Part shown: piece by piece, positions 8,089-16,492 of the stretch
Numbering within the stretch: the first letter of the stretch is position 1
How the letters are laid out: each line of letters opens with the position of its first letter
Assembly: GCA_038251625.1 (NCBI GenBank)
Contig: JBBSBE010000039.1
Span: 1 to 31,869, forward strand
DNA: 31,869 nt
Reading direction: 5' to 3'
Source: JBBQXK01 sp038251625
Lineage (GTDB): Bacteria > Pseudomonadota > Alphaproteobacteria > Rhodobacterales > Rhodobacteraceae
The notes under the pieces: model-generated
What the model was told of the DNA's origin: nothing
The model's input: the letters and a program-made list of their open reading frames with translations, nothing else
The model's database searches: none
Translations under genes and position numbers: made by a program

Positions 8089-9465
8089 TCAGAAAAAGTC
8101 GATGGAGACCTGGAGGAGCCTCTCCACCTCGGGCACATCCTTGGCCATCGCAAAGAGCGCGATCACGTCGCCCTCTTCCACGCGCAGATCACCGGTGGGT
8201 TTCATCACCCGCTCGCCCTTCATCAGCGCACCGACGAGCACGCCTTCGGGAAATTCGATATCGCGCACCAGGCGGCCCGAGAGAGGCGAGGTGGACAGGA
8301 CCTGCGCCTCGATCACCTCGGCCTCGGCGTCGCCGATGGAATAGATCGCGCGCACCCGGCCGTGCCGGATGTGGCGCAGGATCGACGACACGGTGGTGGC
8401 GCGAGGGTTGATGTAGGCGTCGATGTCGAGTGCGCCCATGAGCGGCACGAGCGTGGGATCGTTGACGAGCGCGATCGACATGCGGCAACCGATCTGTTTG
8501 GCGCGCACGGCCACCAGCAGGTTGGTCTTGTCGTCATCGGTCACGGCCAGCACGGCATCGGCGCGGTCGATTCCGGCCTCCATCAGCATCTCGATATCGA
8601 GGCCGTCGCCATTCAGCACGATGGTACGTTCCAGCGTATCGGCGGCGCGTTCGGCGCGGGCGCGGTTCTTCTCGATCAGCTTGGTGCGGATACGGTCGGT
8701 CCGGGCTTCGAGCGCGCGCGCCACCTCCAGACCCACATTGCCCGCCCCGATCACCACGATGCGTTCCTGCTTGCGCGTTGTCTTGCCAAAGATTTCCAGC
8801 GCGCGGTTCACGTCTTCCGTGTGGCAGAAAAGGTAGGTGTTATCGCCCGCGAACAACTGATCGCCCGGTTCGGGCGCGAAAAGCCGCCCGTCGCGCCGCA
8901 CGCCCACAACAATGGCGCGCAGCGTGGAAAAAAGCTCGGACAACTGGCGCAGGGGCGTGTTCAGCACCGGGCAATCCTCGTCCAGCACGATCCCCAGAAG
9001 CTGCGCACGGCCGCCCATGAAGCTTTCGGTATCAAAGGTCGCGGGGGCGGCGATGCGCTGAAGGGCGGCTTCGGCCACTTCCTTTTCCGGGCTGATCACC
9101 ACGTCGATGGGCAGATGGTCACGGCGGTAAAGATCGGCGTAGATCGCATCGAGATAGCTTTGCGACCGCAGGCGCGCGATCTTGCGGGTGATCCCGAATA
9201 CCGAATGGGCCACCTGACAGGTGACCATGTTCACCTCGTCCGAATGGGTGGCCGCGATGATCATGTCGGCATCGCGCGCGCCGGCGCGTTCCAGCACGTC
9301 CGGGTAGGAGGCAAAGCCCGTCACCCCCTGCACGTCCAGCGTCTCGGTCGCCCGGCGCACCAGATCGGCATTGAAATCGACGACGGTCACATCGTTCTTT
9401 TCGCCCGAAAGATGACGGGCGATCTGCCAGCCGACCTGGCCCGCACCGCAGATGATTACTTTCAT
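8089..9465 (-). CDS. trkA: Trk system potassium uptake regulatory protein TrkA
   Basis: A 458-residue cytosolic protein that gates the TrkH channel in response to NAD(H)/nucleotides. It has the duplicated layout of TrkA: an N-terminal Rossmann fold (MKVIICGAGQVGWQIA), a TrkA_C domain, a second Rossmann fold (IVVIGAGNVGLEVARAL) and a second TrkA_C domain ending near residue 455. The ATG at 9465 gives exactly the length usual for TrkA; a TTG three codons upstream is possible but has no support. It is followed after five bases by trkH. In related genomes trkA commonly comes soon after ntrX; here an RTX protein gene lies between them. Confidence 0.95.
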   Translation of the reverse strand: MKVIICGAGQVGWQIARHLSGEKNDVTVVDFNADLVRRATETLDVQGVTGFASYPDVLERAGARDADMIIAATHSDEVNMVTCQVAHSVFGITRKIARLRSQSYLDAIYADLYRRDHLPIDVVISPEKEVAEAALQRIAAPATFDTESFMGGRAQLLGIVLDEDCPVLNTPLRQLSELFSTLRAIVVGVRRDGRLFAPEPGDQLFAGDNTYLFCHTEDVNRALEIFGKTTRKQERIVVIGAGNVGLEVARALEARTDRIRTKLIEKNRARAERAADTLERTIVLNGDGLDIEMLMEAGIDRADAVLAVTDDDKTNLLVAVRAKQIGCRMSIALVNDPTLVPLMGALDIDAYINPRATTVSSILRHIRHGRVRAIYSIGDAEAEVIEAQVLSTSPLSGRLVRDIEFPEGVLVGALMKGERVMKPTGDLRVEEGDVIALFAMAKDVPEVERLLQVSIDFF

Positions 9466-9538
9466 GATTGCCAAACTGCCCAGGCGGCTTCCCCACTGGC
9501 ATCGCAGAAAGGCAAAGGACGGTCAACAGCCGCCAGTG

Positions 9539-11149
9539 TCAGAGCAGGAAGTCGGATGCCGTCATCGAAAGGAGCCCCTGCAGCACGATCTGAACGTCGG
9601 CCACACCATCGCCGTTCACATCCCCCTGGACCACCGTGGTCGAGAGCGTTTGCGCGTAACGCAATTGCCCGGCCTGCCCTTGCGTGAACGCTGATGTGCC
9701 GATGAAGGTGAAGGCGTCATTGAGGCCGAACTGGATGGCATCGATGGCGGACAGGTCGATCGTGTCGGCCTTCCGGGCAAAGTCTGTGATCAGGTCACTG
9801 TTGGCGACGGTGCTGTCCTTTATCGACAGGAACACGAAGGTGTCACTGCCAAGTCCGCCAGTCAGCCGATCAAGACCTCCGCCCCCAGTCAGCGTGTCAT
9901 TGCCGCTGCCACCGTCGAGCGTGTCATTGCCACTGCCACCGATAAGGACGTCTGCGCCAGCTTCTCCGCGCAGCGAATCTGCGCCGTTGCCGCCCGAAAG
10001 CACATTCGCCACGGCATTTCCGACAAGCGTATCCGCACCAAGCCCCCCGACGACATTTTCGAAGCCGCTGATCACATCGCCTGCCGCATCCCCGCCGGAC
10101 GCCGCGAGCGTCGTAAGGTTGACCGAAACGCCAGCGGTCGAGAACGCATAGCTGAGCACGTCGGTGCCGTCGTCGCCACCAAGCGTATCAGCACCGGCGC
10201 CGCCGATGATCGTGTCATTCCCTTCGCCTCCCCTCAGATAATCGGCAAGGCTGCCGCCGCGCAGATAGTCGCCCAGTCCGGTGCCCACAACCAACGCAGC
10301 CTCGATGCTCGTCAGCGTCGTTCCGGCAATGATCTCACGTCCGCCGCCGCCATCGGACAGATCGAGGGTCAGCGGCCCAAGGGTCGTTACCGAAAGCCAG
10401 TACAAGTTGATGCGGTCCGTGCCACTGCCGCCATTGACCTGAGCGGATGATCCGGCAAGAACGAAATCCAGTTGAAAAACATCATTCCCACCGGCGCCAT
10501 TCAACGTGCTGTTGCCCTCTCGCACCACCATGAAATCGTCCAGAGCGCCGCCGGTGACAGTGTGGTTTCCCGCTTCCCCGACAAAGAACAGTTTTTCGCA
10601 ACTAAAAATGATCTGACCTGTCCCGATATCGAGGCCACCCCCGCCATTGGTCAGGTCGATGGATACCGCGCGACCAGCCTGCGCATAAATCTCGACTGTA
10701 TCCGTCCCGGACCCGCCATAGATGAAATCGCCCTGTCCGTCATCCCAAGACCTGATCGTATCGTTTCCGCTGCCACCAAAAAGGCTGTCTGCCCCCTGTC
10801 GGCCCTCAAGAAAATCATCCCCGGCACCACCATAGAGCCGGTCACTGCCGATCTGGCCTTCCATGATGTCATTCTGCGCGCTGCCGTAGGCGAAGATGCT
10901 GTCTTGGGCATCCCAGTTCTGAAAGGTTATGTCCCCGACCCTTCCATACTGGGTATAGACGGTGAAGATGTTGATTCCGGCGCTGCCGACTACGGTCAGA
11001 TCTTCCAGTCCGTTACCGACAACAAACTGGCTTTCATTCAAAGTTGCGGTGGCATTTGTCGAAGCCCCGTTGGTGAATTCCAACACATCGGTCATCCCGA
11101 TATTGTCCGGGCGGTAATCCCGCGAAATTGGAACAAAAAGCGTTGCCAT
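9539..11149 (-). CDS. RTX calcium-binding protein with type I secretion-type C-terminus
   Basis: A 536-residue secreted protein without an N-terminal signal. It holds scattered blocks of the nonapeptide GGxGxDxUx: near residues 105-150 (YGGAGDDFLEGRQGADSLFG), in the middle (LNGAGGNDVF), and a long run at about 295-450 (GGSGNDTLDGGSGNDTLTGG). Such repeats form calcium-filled beta-rolls. The C-terminus (DVNGDGVADVQIVL, then a final ASDFLL) is the serralysin/hemolysin-type export region recognised by type I secretion. No protease, lipase or other catalytic domain is recognisable in the first 90 residues, so its activity is unknown. No ABC transporter or membrane-fusion gene is in the window. The gene has a good ribosome-binding site (AGGGA seven bases from ATG), its own promoter-like upstream region and lower GC than its neighbours, suggesting separate acquisition. 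Confidence 0.92.
   Translation of the reverse strand: MATLFVPISRDYRPDNIGMTDVLEFTNGASTNATATLNESQFVVGNGLEDLTVVGSAGINIFTVYTQYGRVGDITFQNWDAQDSIFAYGSAQNDIMEGQIGSDRLYGGAGDDFLEGRQGADSLFGGSGNDTIRSWDDGQGDFIYGGSGTDTVEIYAQAGRAVSIDLTNGGGGLDIGTGQIIFSCEKLFFVGEAGNHTVTGGALDDFMVVREGNSTLNGAGGNDVFQLDFVLAGSSAQVNGGSGTDRINLYWLSVTTLGPLTLDLSDGGGGREIIAGTTLTSIEAALVVGTGLGDYLRGGSLADYLRGGEGNDTIIGGAGADTLGGDDGTDVLSYAFSTAGVSVNLTTLAASGGDAAGDVISGFENVVGGLGADTLVGNAVANVLSGGNGADSLRGEAGADVLIGGSGNDTLDGGSGNDTLTGGGGLDRLTGGLGSDTFVFLSIKDSTVANSDLITDFARKADTIDLSAIDAIQFGLNDAFTFIGTSAFTQGQAGQLRYAQTLSTTVVQGDVNGDGVADVQIVLQGLLSMTASDFLL
9891..9944 (-). repeat. 27-bp tandem repeat inside the RTX gene
   Basis: Two near-identical 27-base units start at 9891 and 9918 (both AGCGTGTCATTGCC on the plus strand) and differ at few bases. 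They encode consecutive GGSGNDTLD nonapeptide units. Identity at the DNA level means recent duplication or homogenisation of the beta-roll and a possible site of copy-number slippage. Confidence 0.8.
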
Positions 11150-11223
11150 GTATCAATTCCCTAGATGAAAAGGTATGAGCGAATATGAAAAGGGGCGAGC
11201 GGAAGCTCGATCAGAAAAAAATC

Positions 11224-11252
11224 TAGATAAATCTTGCCAAAGTTTACATCAA
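11224..11252 (-). promoter_or_regulatory. Candidate sigma-70-type promoter of the RTX gene
   Basis: Reading the minus strand, TTGATG (11247-11252) is followed after 17 bases by TATCTA (11224-11229), about 75 bases before the RTX start. The region is markedly AT-rich. Between it and the ribosome-binding site there is a 5-bp hairpin with a TTCC loop (CGAGC/GCTCG at 11196-11209). The boxes match consensus only in part, so this is a plausible but unproven promoter. Confidence 0.4.
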
Positions 11253-11285
11253 AGCTGTGATTCGTAAAGCGGCAACTCTGGAAAG

Positions 11286-11334
11286 CCCGGGCAAGGCACC
11301 CAGGTTTCCAAATCGCCTTGCCCTCGGGTTTTTT
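11286..11334. terminator. Stem-loop between ntrX and the RTX gene, probable terminator
   Basis: Arms CCCGGGCAAGGC (11286-11297) and GCCTTGCCCTCGGG (11315-11328) pair with a two-base bulge. On the plus strand the stem is followed by six T residues that run up to the ntrX stop. On the minus strand ntrX ends in TGA followed at once by the A-run and the stem, then CTTTCC. It probably ends ntrBC/ntrYX transcription, though the canonical U-tract is on the opposite strand. It supports the RTX gene being a separate transcript. Confidence 0.6.
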
Positions 11335-12737
11335 CAGTCTTCGTCGCTCTCGGTTTCCGCGCTGCTTCGCGCGCCCTTCGACCCCGTGACCACGCCCAGC
11401 GACTTCAACTTGCGGTGCAGCGCCGAGCGTTCCATGCCCACGAAACTGGCCGTCCGGCTGATATTGCCGCCGAACCGGTTGATCTGGGTCAGAAGATATT
11501 CCTTTTCAAAAAGCTCCCGCGCCTCGCGCAGGGGCAGCGTGGCCAGCGCGCCACCCAGCACGATGCGCCCTTCCTCTGCCCCCGGTGCCTCGCGCAGCGG
11601 CAATTCGCGCGCCTCGATCTGGCCGTTCGCCTCGCCAAGGATCAGCACACGCTCGATCACATTGCGCAACTGGCGGATGTTGCCGGGCCACTGCATCGTC
11701 TGCAGCATCGCCTCTGCCTCGGGCGAGAGCTTGCGCTGAGGCAGGCCTTGGGTCTTGTGGAAATGTTCGATGAAATGGGCGGTGAGTTCCGGGATATCCT
11801 CGCGCCGCTCTTCCAGCGACGGCACCGGGATCGGCACCACGTTCAGCCGATCATACAACTCTTGCCGGAAGCGGCCCACACCGATTTCGGACCGCAGGTC
11901 GCGCGTGGTCGAGGATATCACGCGCAGATCGACGCGCACCTTGTCGGTGCCGCCGGCGCGCATGAACTGCTGCTCCACCAGCACGCGCAGGATCTTGGTC
12001 TGGGTGCCAAGCGGCATCTCGGCCACCTCGTCGAAATAGATCACCCCGCCATGCGCCTGTTCCAGCAGGCCCTTTTCGACCCCGCGCTCGGTGGTTTCGC
12101 GACCAAAAAGCACCTCTTCCATATGCTCGGGCGCGATGGTGGCAGAGGTGACGGTGACAAACGGTGCCGAGGCGCGGTTCGAATGGGCGTGGATATAGCG
12201 GGCGGCCATTTCCTTGCCCGATCCCGCAGGACCCGCAAGCATCACACGGCCGTTCGACTTCGTCACCTTGTCTAGTTGCGATTTCAGGCCGCGGAAGGCG
12301 GACGAGTTGCCCAGCATTTCCGCCGATGACACCTCGCGACGCCGCAGATCGCTGTTTTCCCGGCGCAGGCGCGAGGTTTCCATCGCGCGGCTGACCACCA
12401 CCATCAACTGGTCAATGTTGAAGGGCTTTTCGATGAAATCATAGGCGCCCTGCTTGATCGCGGCGACGGCGATTTCGATGTTGCCATGGCCCGAGATGAT
12501 GACGACGGGCACATCCGGATTGTCGCGCTTCACGGCCTTGAGGATGTCGATCCCGTCCATCCGGCTGTCCTTCAGCCAGATATCAAGGATCATCAGCCCC
12601 GGCGGCTCGGCGTTGATCTCGGCCATGCAATCATCGGAATTTCCTGCAAGACGAACGGCATAGCCTTCATCCTTCAGGATATCCCCGATCAGTTCCCGGA
12701 TGTCGCGTTCGTCATCGACGATCAGAATGCTGCTCAT
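11334..12737 (-). CDS. ntrX: Nitrogen-regulation response regulator NtrX
   Basis: A 467-residue response regulator paired with NtrY. The receiver domain has the acidic pocket DDE (8-10), phosphoacceptor Asp52 and Lys104 in EKPF. The AAA+ domain shows Walker A GPAGSGKE (about 169-176) and Walker B VIYFDEVAEMP (about 232-242), and the C-terminus has a Fis-type helix-turn-helix (NISRTASFVGMERSALHRKL). The region between Walker A and B, where sigma-54 activators carry GAFTGA, reads LFGRETTERGVEKGLLEQA; the motif is absent. The protein is therefore unlikely to remodel sigma-54 polymerase in the normal way. In alphaproteobacteria NtrYX affects nitrogen metabolism, redox response and envelope functions. 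The ATG directly follows the ntrY stop. Confidence 0.95.
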   Translation of the reverse strand: MSSILIVDDERDIRELIGDILKDEGYAVRLAGNSDDCMAEINAEPPGLMILDIWLKDSRMDGIDILKAVKRDNPDVPVVIISGHGNIEIAVAAIKQGAYDFIEKPFNIDQLMVVVSRAMETSRLRRENSDLRRREVSSAEMLGNSSAFRGLKSQLDKVTKSNGRVMLAGPAGSGKEMAARYIHAHSNRASAPFVTVTSATIAPEHMEEVLFGRETTERGVEKGLLEQAHGGVIYFDEVAEMPLGTQTKILRVLVEQQFMRAGGTDKVRVDLRVISSTTRDLRSEIGVGRFRQELYDRLNVVPIPVPSLEERREDIPELTAHFIEHFHKTQGLPQRKLSPEAEAMLQTMQWPGNIRQLRNVIERVLILGEANGQIEARELPLREAPGAEEGRIVLGGALATLPLREARELFEKEYLLTQINRFGGNISRTASFVGMERSALHRKLKSLGVVTGSKGARSSAETESDED

Positions 12738-14999
12738 TCAACCCCCCTGGCCCGTGGCCATGCTTATGCGCCCCGCCCGGACCCGCGCCTGCCGCGCGAG
12801 CCTTGGCAGCCGGATCTCTGCCATTGCCCCGGCATGGGCATTACCTTCAAACAGTTCCGCATCGAGAAGGGCGAGCGTGCCGCCGTGCTCCTCGATGATC
12901 TTCTTGACGATCGGCAGGCCGAGGCCCGTGCCCTTCTCGCGCGTGGTCACGTAGGGCTCGAACAGGCGCGCGCGGTCGGGCGGCAGGCCGATCCCGTTGT
13001 CGCTGATGGTGATCACGACCTGATCGGGCTGTTCGTCCAGATGTACGCGCACCTCGGGAACAAAGCCATCTGGAACACCTTTTTGCTGTGCCGTTTCAAT
13101 GGCTTCCCCGGCGTTCTTGATGAGGTTCGTCAACGCCTGCCCGATCATCGTGGCATCAAGCTCCAGCACCACCGGCCCCGCTGGCAGATCGTCCTTCAGC
13201 GTCACCTCGGGCTGGCCCGCGCGTTGCAGCGTGACGGCGTCGCGCACCAGCGCCACGACATCCTCTTCCCGCCGGTCGGGTTCGGGCATGCGGGCGAATT
13301 TGGAAAACTCGTCCACGATCCGGCGCAGGTCATTCGTCTGGCGCACGATCACATCGGCATATTGGTCAAGGTCTTCAGGCTCTGCCACCTGACTCCGGAA
13401 CTTGCGTTTGATACGTTCGGCGGAAAGCTGGATCGGGGTCAGCGGGTTCTTGATCTCATGCGCGATACGGCGGGCCACATCGCCCCAGGCCGCCATGCGC
13501 TGCGCGCTGACAAGGTCGGTCACGTCATCGAAGGTGACGACGTGCCCTTCAAGGCTGCCGGTATCGGATCGCCGCCCCGCCATCCGCACCAGCAGGCTTT
13601 CCATCTGCCCCCGGCGCGTAAGCCGCACTTCCTCTTGCACCGAAGCGCCGAAGCCTTCACGCAACCGTTCGAACAACGGGGCGAATTCGGGCACGAGGCC
13701 GGCCAGATTTTGCCCATGCGCCGGGGTGGACAGGTCCAGCAGGCGCTCACCCGCGCGGTTCACGAAATCGACGCGGCCTTCGGCATCAAGCCCGATCACC
13801 CCGGCGGTCACCGAGGACAGGACCGAATCGAACAGGCGGCGCTGCCCTTCCGTCACGCGGTTGTTGTCGACCAGCGCGGCGCGCTGGCCCTTCAACTGCC
13901 GCGTCATCTGGTTGAAGAGGCGCCCGAGCATGGCAATCTCGTCGTCGCCCTCTTCCTCGATCACCTGCACGTCCAGATCGCCGCCCCCCACGCGCTGCGC
14001 GGCGCCCGCAAGACGCCCCACGGGGCGGCTCAGGCGCTCGGCGAACCACAGGCCCAGCCACATCGCAGCCAGGATAAGGATCAGCGCAAATCCCAGATAC
14101 AGAAGGCCGAATTCGAATAGAAGCCGCCCGCGTTCGTTTTCCAGCTGCTGATAAAGCCGTACCGTTTCGCGGGTATCGTCCAGCAGGCTCAGAAGCTGGC
14201 CATCGACCGCGCGGGTGACATAGAGAAACCGGTCGGGGAAGGCATCGAGATGGACGATGGCGCGCAGCTCGTCATTCGGCCAATCCTCGATCAGCGTCAC
14301 CTCGCCTGCCCGGGCCTTTTCGATATCGTCTTCGATTGGCTGCTCGAAATCGAAAAGGTAGGACCGCTCGCCCCGCGTCAGCAGCTTCCCTGTGCCATCA
14401 ATCAGATAGGCCTCGCGCAGGCCGCGCTGGATAGCGGCCTGTCCTTGCGTCAAAAGGGGGCGCAACTGATCGTCGGCCAGAAAGAAGGTGGATTGCTTGG
14501 CCACGTTGATGAAGGCGGCAAGGGCTGTGGCATCCTCGGTCAGATCGCGGCGGTGTTCGGCATCATAGGCCTGCGCGGCTTCCAGCGAAGAGCCCACGAC
14601 GGCGCGCACGCGTTCGGAAAACCACCCCTCGAGCCCCACGTTCACCGTGAGCACCGCAAAGACCGCAACCAGCACCGTGGGGATCAGCGCCACCAGCGCG
14701 AACACGCCCGACAGCCGCAGATGCAGGCGCGACCCTGCCGACTGGCTGCGTCGGTCGGCCATGATGCGCACCACGCGCGCCAGAATCAGCGCGGCCACCG
14801 CCAGCACATAGATGAAATCGGCCAACAGGATCAGCCGCAGCGCGGGCGAGCTTGCACCCTGATTGAAGGGGCCAAGTGCCAGGAAAGTGCCAACCGCGAG
14901 CGTCGGGCCCAGGATTGCGAGGCCCAGCGTCATGGCCGTCTGCACCCGGCGCTGCCTGCGCAGGCGGGAAAGTCGCGTCCAGGTGTTGCTGCGGATCAT
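12738..14999 (-). CDS. ntrY: Membrane sensor histidine kinase NtrY
   Basis: A 753-residue histidine kinase that phosphorylates NtrX. Hydrophobic segments lie near residues 21-44, 54-79, 95-118 and 293-318, enclosing a periplasmic sensor loop of about 170 residues. Then follow a HAMP domain (about 318-370), a PAS domain (about 385-495), and the kinase core with phosphoacceptor His514 in RRIAHEIKNPLTPIQLSAER, an N box NLIKNAGEA, and G boxes DNGIGLP and GTGLGLPI. The frame is open further to a TTG at 15086. The ATG at 14999 gives the usual NtrY length and starts just before the first membrane segment, so it is preferred; GGAG lies very close to the ATG. It follows ntrC after 111 bases and its stop abuts the ntrX ATG. 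Confidence 0.95.
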   Translation of the reverse strand: MIRSNTWTRLSRLRRQRRVQTAMTLGLAILGPTLAVGTFLALGPFNQGASSPALRLILLADFIYVLAVAALILARVVRIMADRRSQSAGSRLHLRLSGVFALVALIPTVLVAVFAVLTVNVGLEGWFSERVRAVVGSSLEAAQAYDAEHRRDLTEDATALAAFINVAKQSTFFLADDQLRPLLTQGQAAIQRGLREAYLIDGTGKLLTRGERSYLFDFEQPIEDDIEKARAGEVTLIEDWPNDELRAIVHLDAFPDRFLYVTRAVDGQLLSLLDDTRETVRLYQQLENERGRLLFEFGLLYLGFALILILAAMWLGLWFAERLSRPVGRLAGAAQRVGGGDLDVQVIEEEGDDEIAMLGRLFNQMTRQLKGQRAALVDNNRVTEGQRRLFDSVLSSVTAGVIGLDAEGRVDFVNRAGERLLDLSTPAHGQNLAGLVPEFAPLFERLREGFGASVQEEVRLTRRGQMESLLVRMAGRRSDTGSLEGHVVTFDDVTDLVSAQRMAAWGDVARRIAHEIKNPLTPIQLSAERIKRKFRSQVAEPEDLDQYADVIVRQTNDLRRIVDEFSKFARMPEPDRREEDVVALVRDAVTLQRAGQPEVTLKDDLPAGPVVLELDATMIGQALTNLIKNAGEAIETAQQKGVPDGFVPEVRVHLDEQPDQVVITISDNGIGLPPDRARLFEPYVTTREKGTGLGLPIVKKIIEEHGGTLALLDAELFEGNAHAGAMAEIRLPRLARQARVRAGRISMATGQGG

Positions 15000-15110
15000 C
15001 TCCGACACTGCCCTGCCCCCCGGCCAGACGGGTGGCCACTGCGCAACGCACCCCACATCTTGTAGGGCCCGCGCGAGGGAAACCAATACACCACGCCGTC
15101 TGTTGCGGTT
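15000..15110. other. Intergenic gap between ntrC and ntrY (111 bases)
   Basis: This is the largest gap within the dusB-ntrX block. I see no clear terminator or strong promoter boxes. It is long enough to hold a separate ntrYX promoter, which would uncouple NtrYX from NtrBC, but the sequence does not decide this. Confidence 0.4.
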
Positions 15111-16478
15111 TTACATCAGTTTGCGGCGGCGAGTCACGCGGATATCGAGGTCGGTGATCTTCTTGCGCAGGGTATTGCGATTGATGCCCAGAAGGTCGGC
15201 ACAGCGCGCCTGATTTCCGGCCGTGGCATCAAGCGCGATCTCGATCAGCGGGGCCTCGATCTCGCGCAGGATGCGGGCATAGACGCCGGGGGGCGGCAAG
15301 GCGCCGCCATGAAGATCGAAATACCGCTTCAGGTGCCGCGCGACGGACGCAGACAGTTTTTCCCCCTCCACCCCGCCGCGCAAGGGCTCGAGCGCGGGCT
15401 GGCTGCCCAGCACAACCTCAACCTCGGCGCGGGTGATTTCGGGCTCGGGCGAGGTGACCAGAAGGCGCTTCAGCGTGTTTTCCAGTTGCCGCACGTTGCC
15501 GGGCCAACTGTAGCCCCGCACCAGTTCGCGCGCATCGTTGGAAAGCTTGCGCACGGCCCCCATCTCGCGCTCACCCCGGGTCAGGAAATGTTCGGCCAGC
15601 AGGGGGATATCGTCGACCCGCTCGCGCAGCGCGGGCACATGCAGCGTGACGCCGCCCAAGCGGTAGAACAGATCCTGCCGGAAGCCGCCGGTTTCCAGCC
15701 GCCCCGACAGATCCACCTGGCTGGTGGCCATCACGCGCGGCGCGGTATCGCCGAACATATCCAGCATCCGCACGATGCGCGCCTGCGCCTCATCATCGTA
15801 GTCGCCCACCTCGTCAAAGACGAGGCTGCCGCCCTTGGCGCGCGACACAAGCTGCGACGGGCCGTCGATGCCCGCAAGATCGCCCGCCTGCGCCACAACG
15901 AAAGGCTGCCCCCGGCGATCCGAGAAATCATGGATGGCGCGCGCGATCAGCGATTTGCCGGACCCCGATTCGCCGGTGATGAGGACGGCAAGATCGGTAT
16001 TCATCACCCGCGCCACCAGACGGTAGAGCGATTGCATCGCGGGCGTGCGCCCGACCAGCGGCAGATCGCTGCCCCCCTCGCGCGGGGTGACCGCGGCACG
16101 TGCCGGGGCGCGGCGCTTGAGGTCAAGCGCGCGCGCCGAGCGCTTCATCAGGTCGGGCAGGTCAAAGGGTTTGGGCAGATAGTCATAGGCCTCGGCTTCC
16201 GCCGCCTGAATGGCCGTCATGATCGTGTTCTGCGCCGAAATTACGATCACCGGCAGACCGGGGCGCAGTTTGCCGATGCGGGGCAGCGCGTCCAGACCGT
16301 TGCCATCGGGCATGATCACATCAGAAATCACGAGGTCGCCCTTGCCCTCTTCCACCCAGCGCATGAGCGTCATCAGGCTTGATGTCGCGTGCACCTTGCA
16401 GCCCGCACGCGTCAGCGCCTGGGTCAGCACCGTGCGGATCGTGCGGTCGTCATCGGCGACCAGAACCGTGCCATCCAT
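15111..16478 (-). CDS. ntrC: Nitrogen-regulation response regulator NtrC (GAFTGA-less type)
   Basis: A 455-residue NtrC. The receiver has DDD (9-11), phosphoacceptor Asp53 in ISDVIMPDGNG, and Lys103. The AAA+ domain has Walker A GESGSGKS (169-176) and Walker B SLVFDEVGDY (218-227). The Fis-type helix-turn-helix is at the C-terminus (NQARCADLLGINRNTLRKKI). Only about 42 residues separate the Walker motifs, and the segment reads AGDLAGIDGPSQLVSRAKGG, with the LFGxxxGAFTGA loop deleted. In Rhodobacter capsulatus NtrC lacks this loop and activates the sigma-70 holoenzyme; the same is expected here. Lies 14 bases after ntrB. It would control nitrogen-assimilation genes when phosphorylated by NtrB. 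Confidence 0.96.
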   Translation of the reverse strand: MDGTVLVADDDRTIRTVLTQALTRAGCKVHATSSLMTLMRWVEEGKGDLVISDVIMPDGNGLDALPRIGKLRPGLPVIVISAQNTIMTAIQAAEAEAYDYLPKPFDLPDLMKRSARALDLKRRAPARAAVTPREGGSDLPLVGRTPAMQSLYRLVARVMNTDLAVLITGESGSGKSLIARAIHDFSDRRGQPFVVAQAGDLAGIDGPSQLVSRAKGGSLVFDEVGDYDDEAQARIVRMLDMFGDTAPRVMATSQVDLSGRLETGGFRQDLFYRLGGVTLHVPALRERVDDIPLLAEHFLTRGEREMGAVRKLSNDARELVRGYSWPGNVRQLENTLKRLLVTSPEPEITRAEVEVVLGSQPALEPLRGGVEGEKLSASVARHLKRYFDLHGGALPPPGVYARILREIEAPLIEIALDATAGNQARCADLLGINRNTLRKKITDLDIRVTRRRKLM

Positions 16479-16492
16479 ACCTTATTCCTTCG

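Noticed and set aside
9466..9538. Inverted repeats (GGCGGCT/AGCCGCC and CACTGGC/GCCAGTG) between trkA and the RTX gene, considered as a terminator
   Set aside because: The two pairings compete, the loops are long and no T-run follows on either strand.
9891..9944. CRISPR-like array from the regularly repeated DNA in the RTX gene
   Set aside because: The repeats are contiguous 27-base coding units without spacers and translate to GGxGxDxxx nonapeptides.
10472..11164. A 230-codon plus-strand frame across the RTX gene start
   Set aside because: It looks less biased than other shadows because the region has lower GC, but the RTX repeats and secretion tail on the minus strand are unambiguous.
12486..14120. 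A 544-codon plus-strand open frame across ntrX and ntrY
   Set aside because: Crosses two well-supported genes on the other strand and shows no motif.
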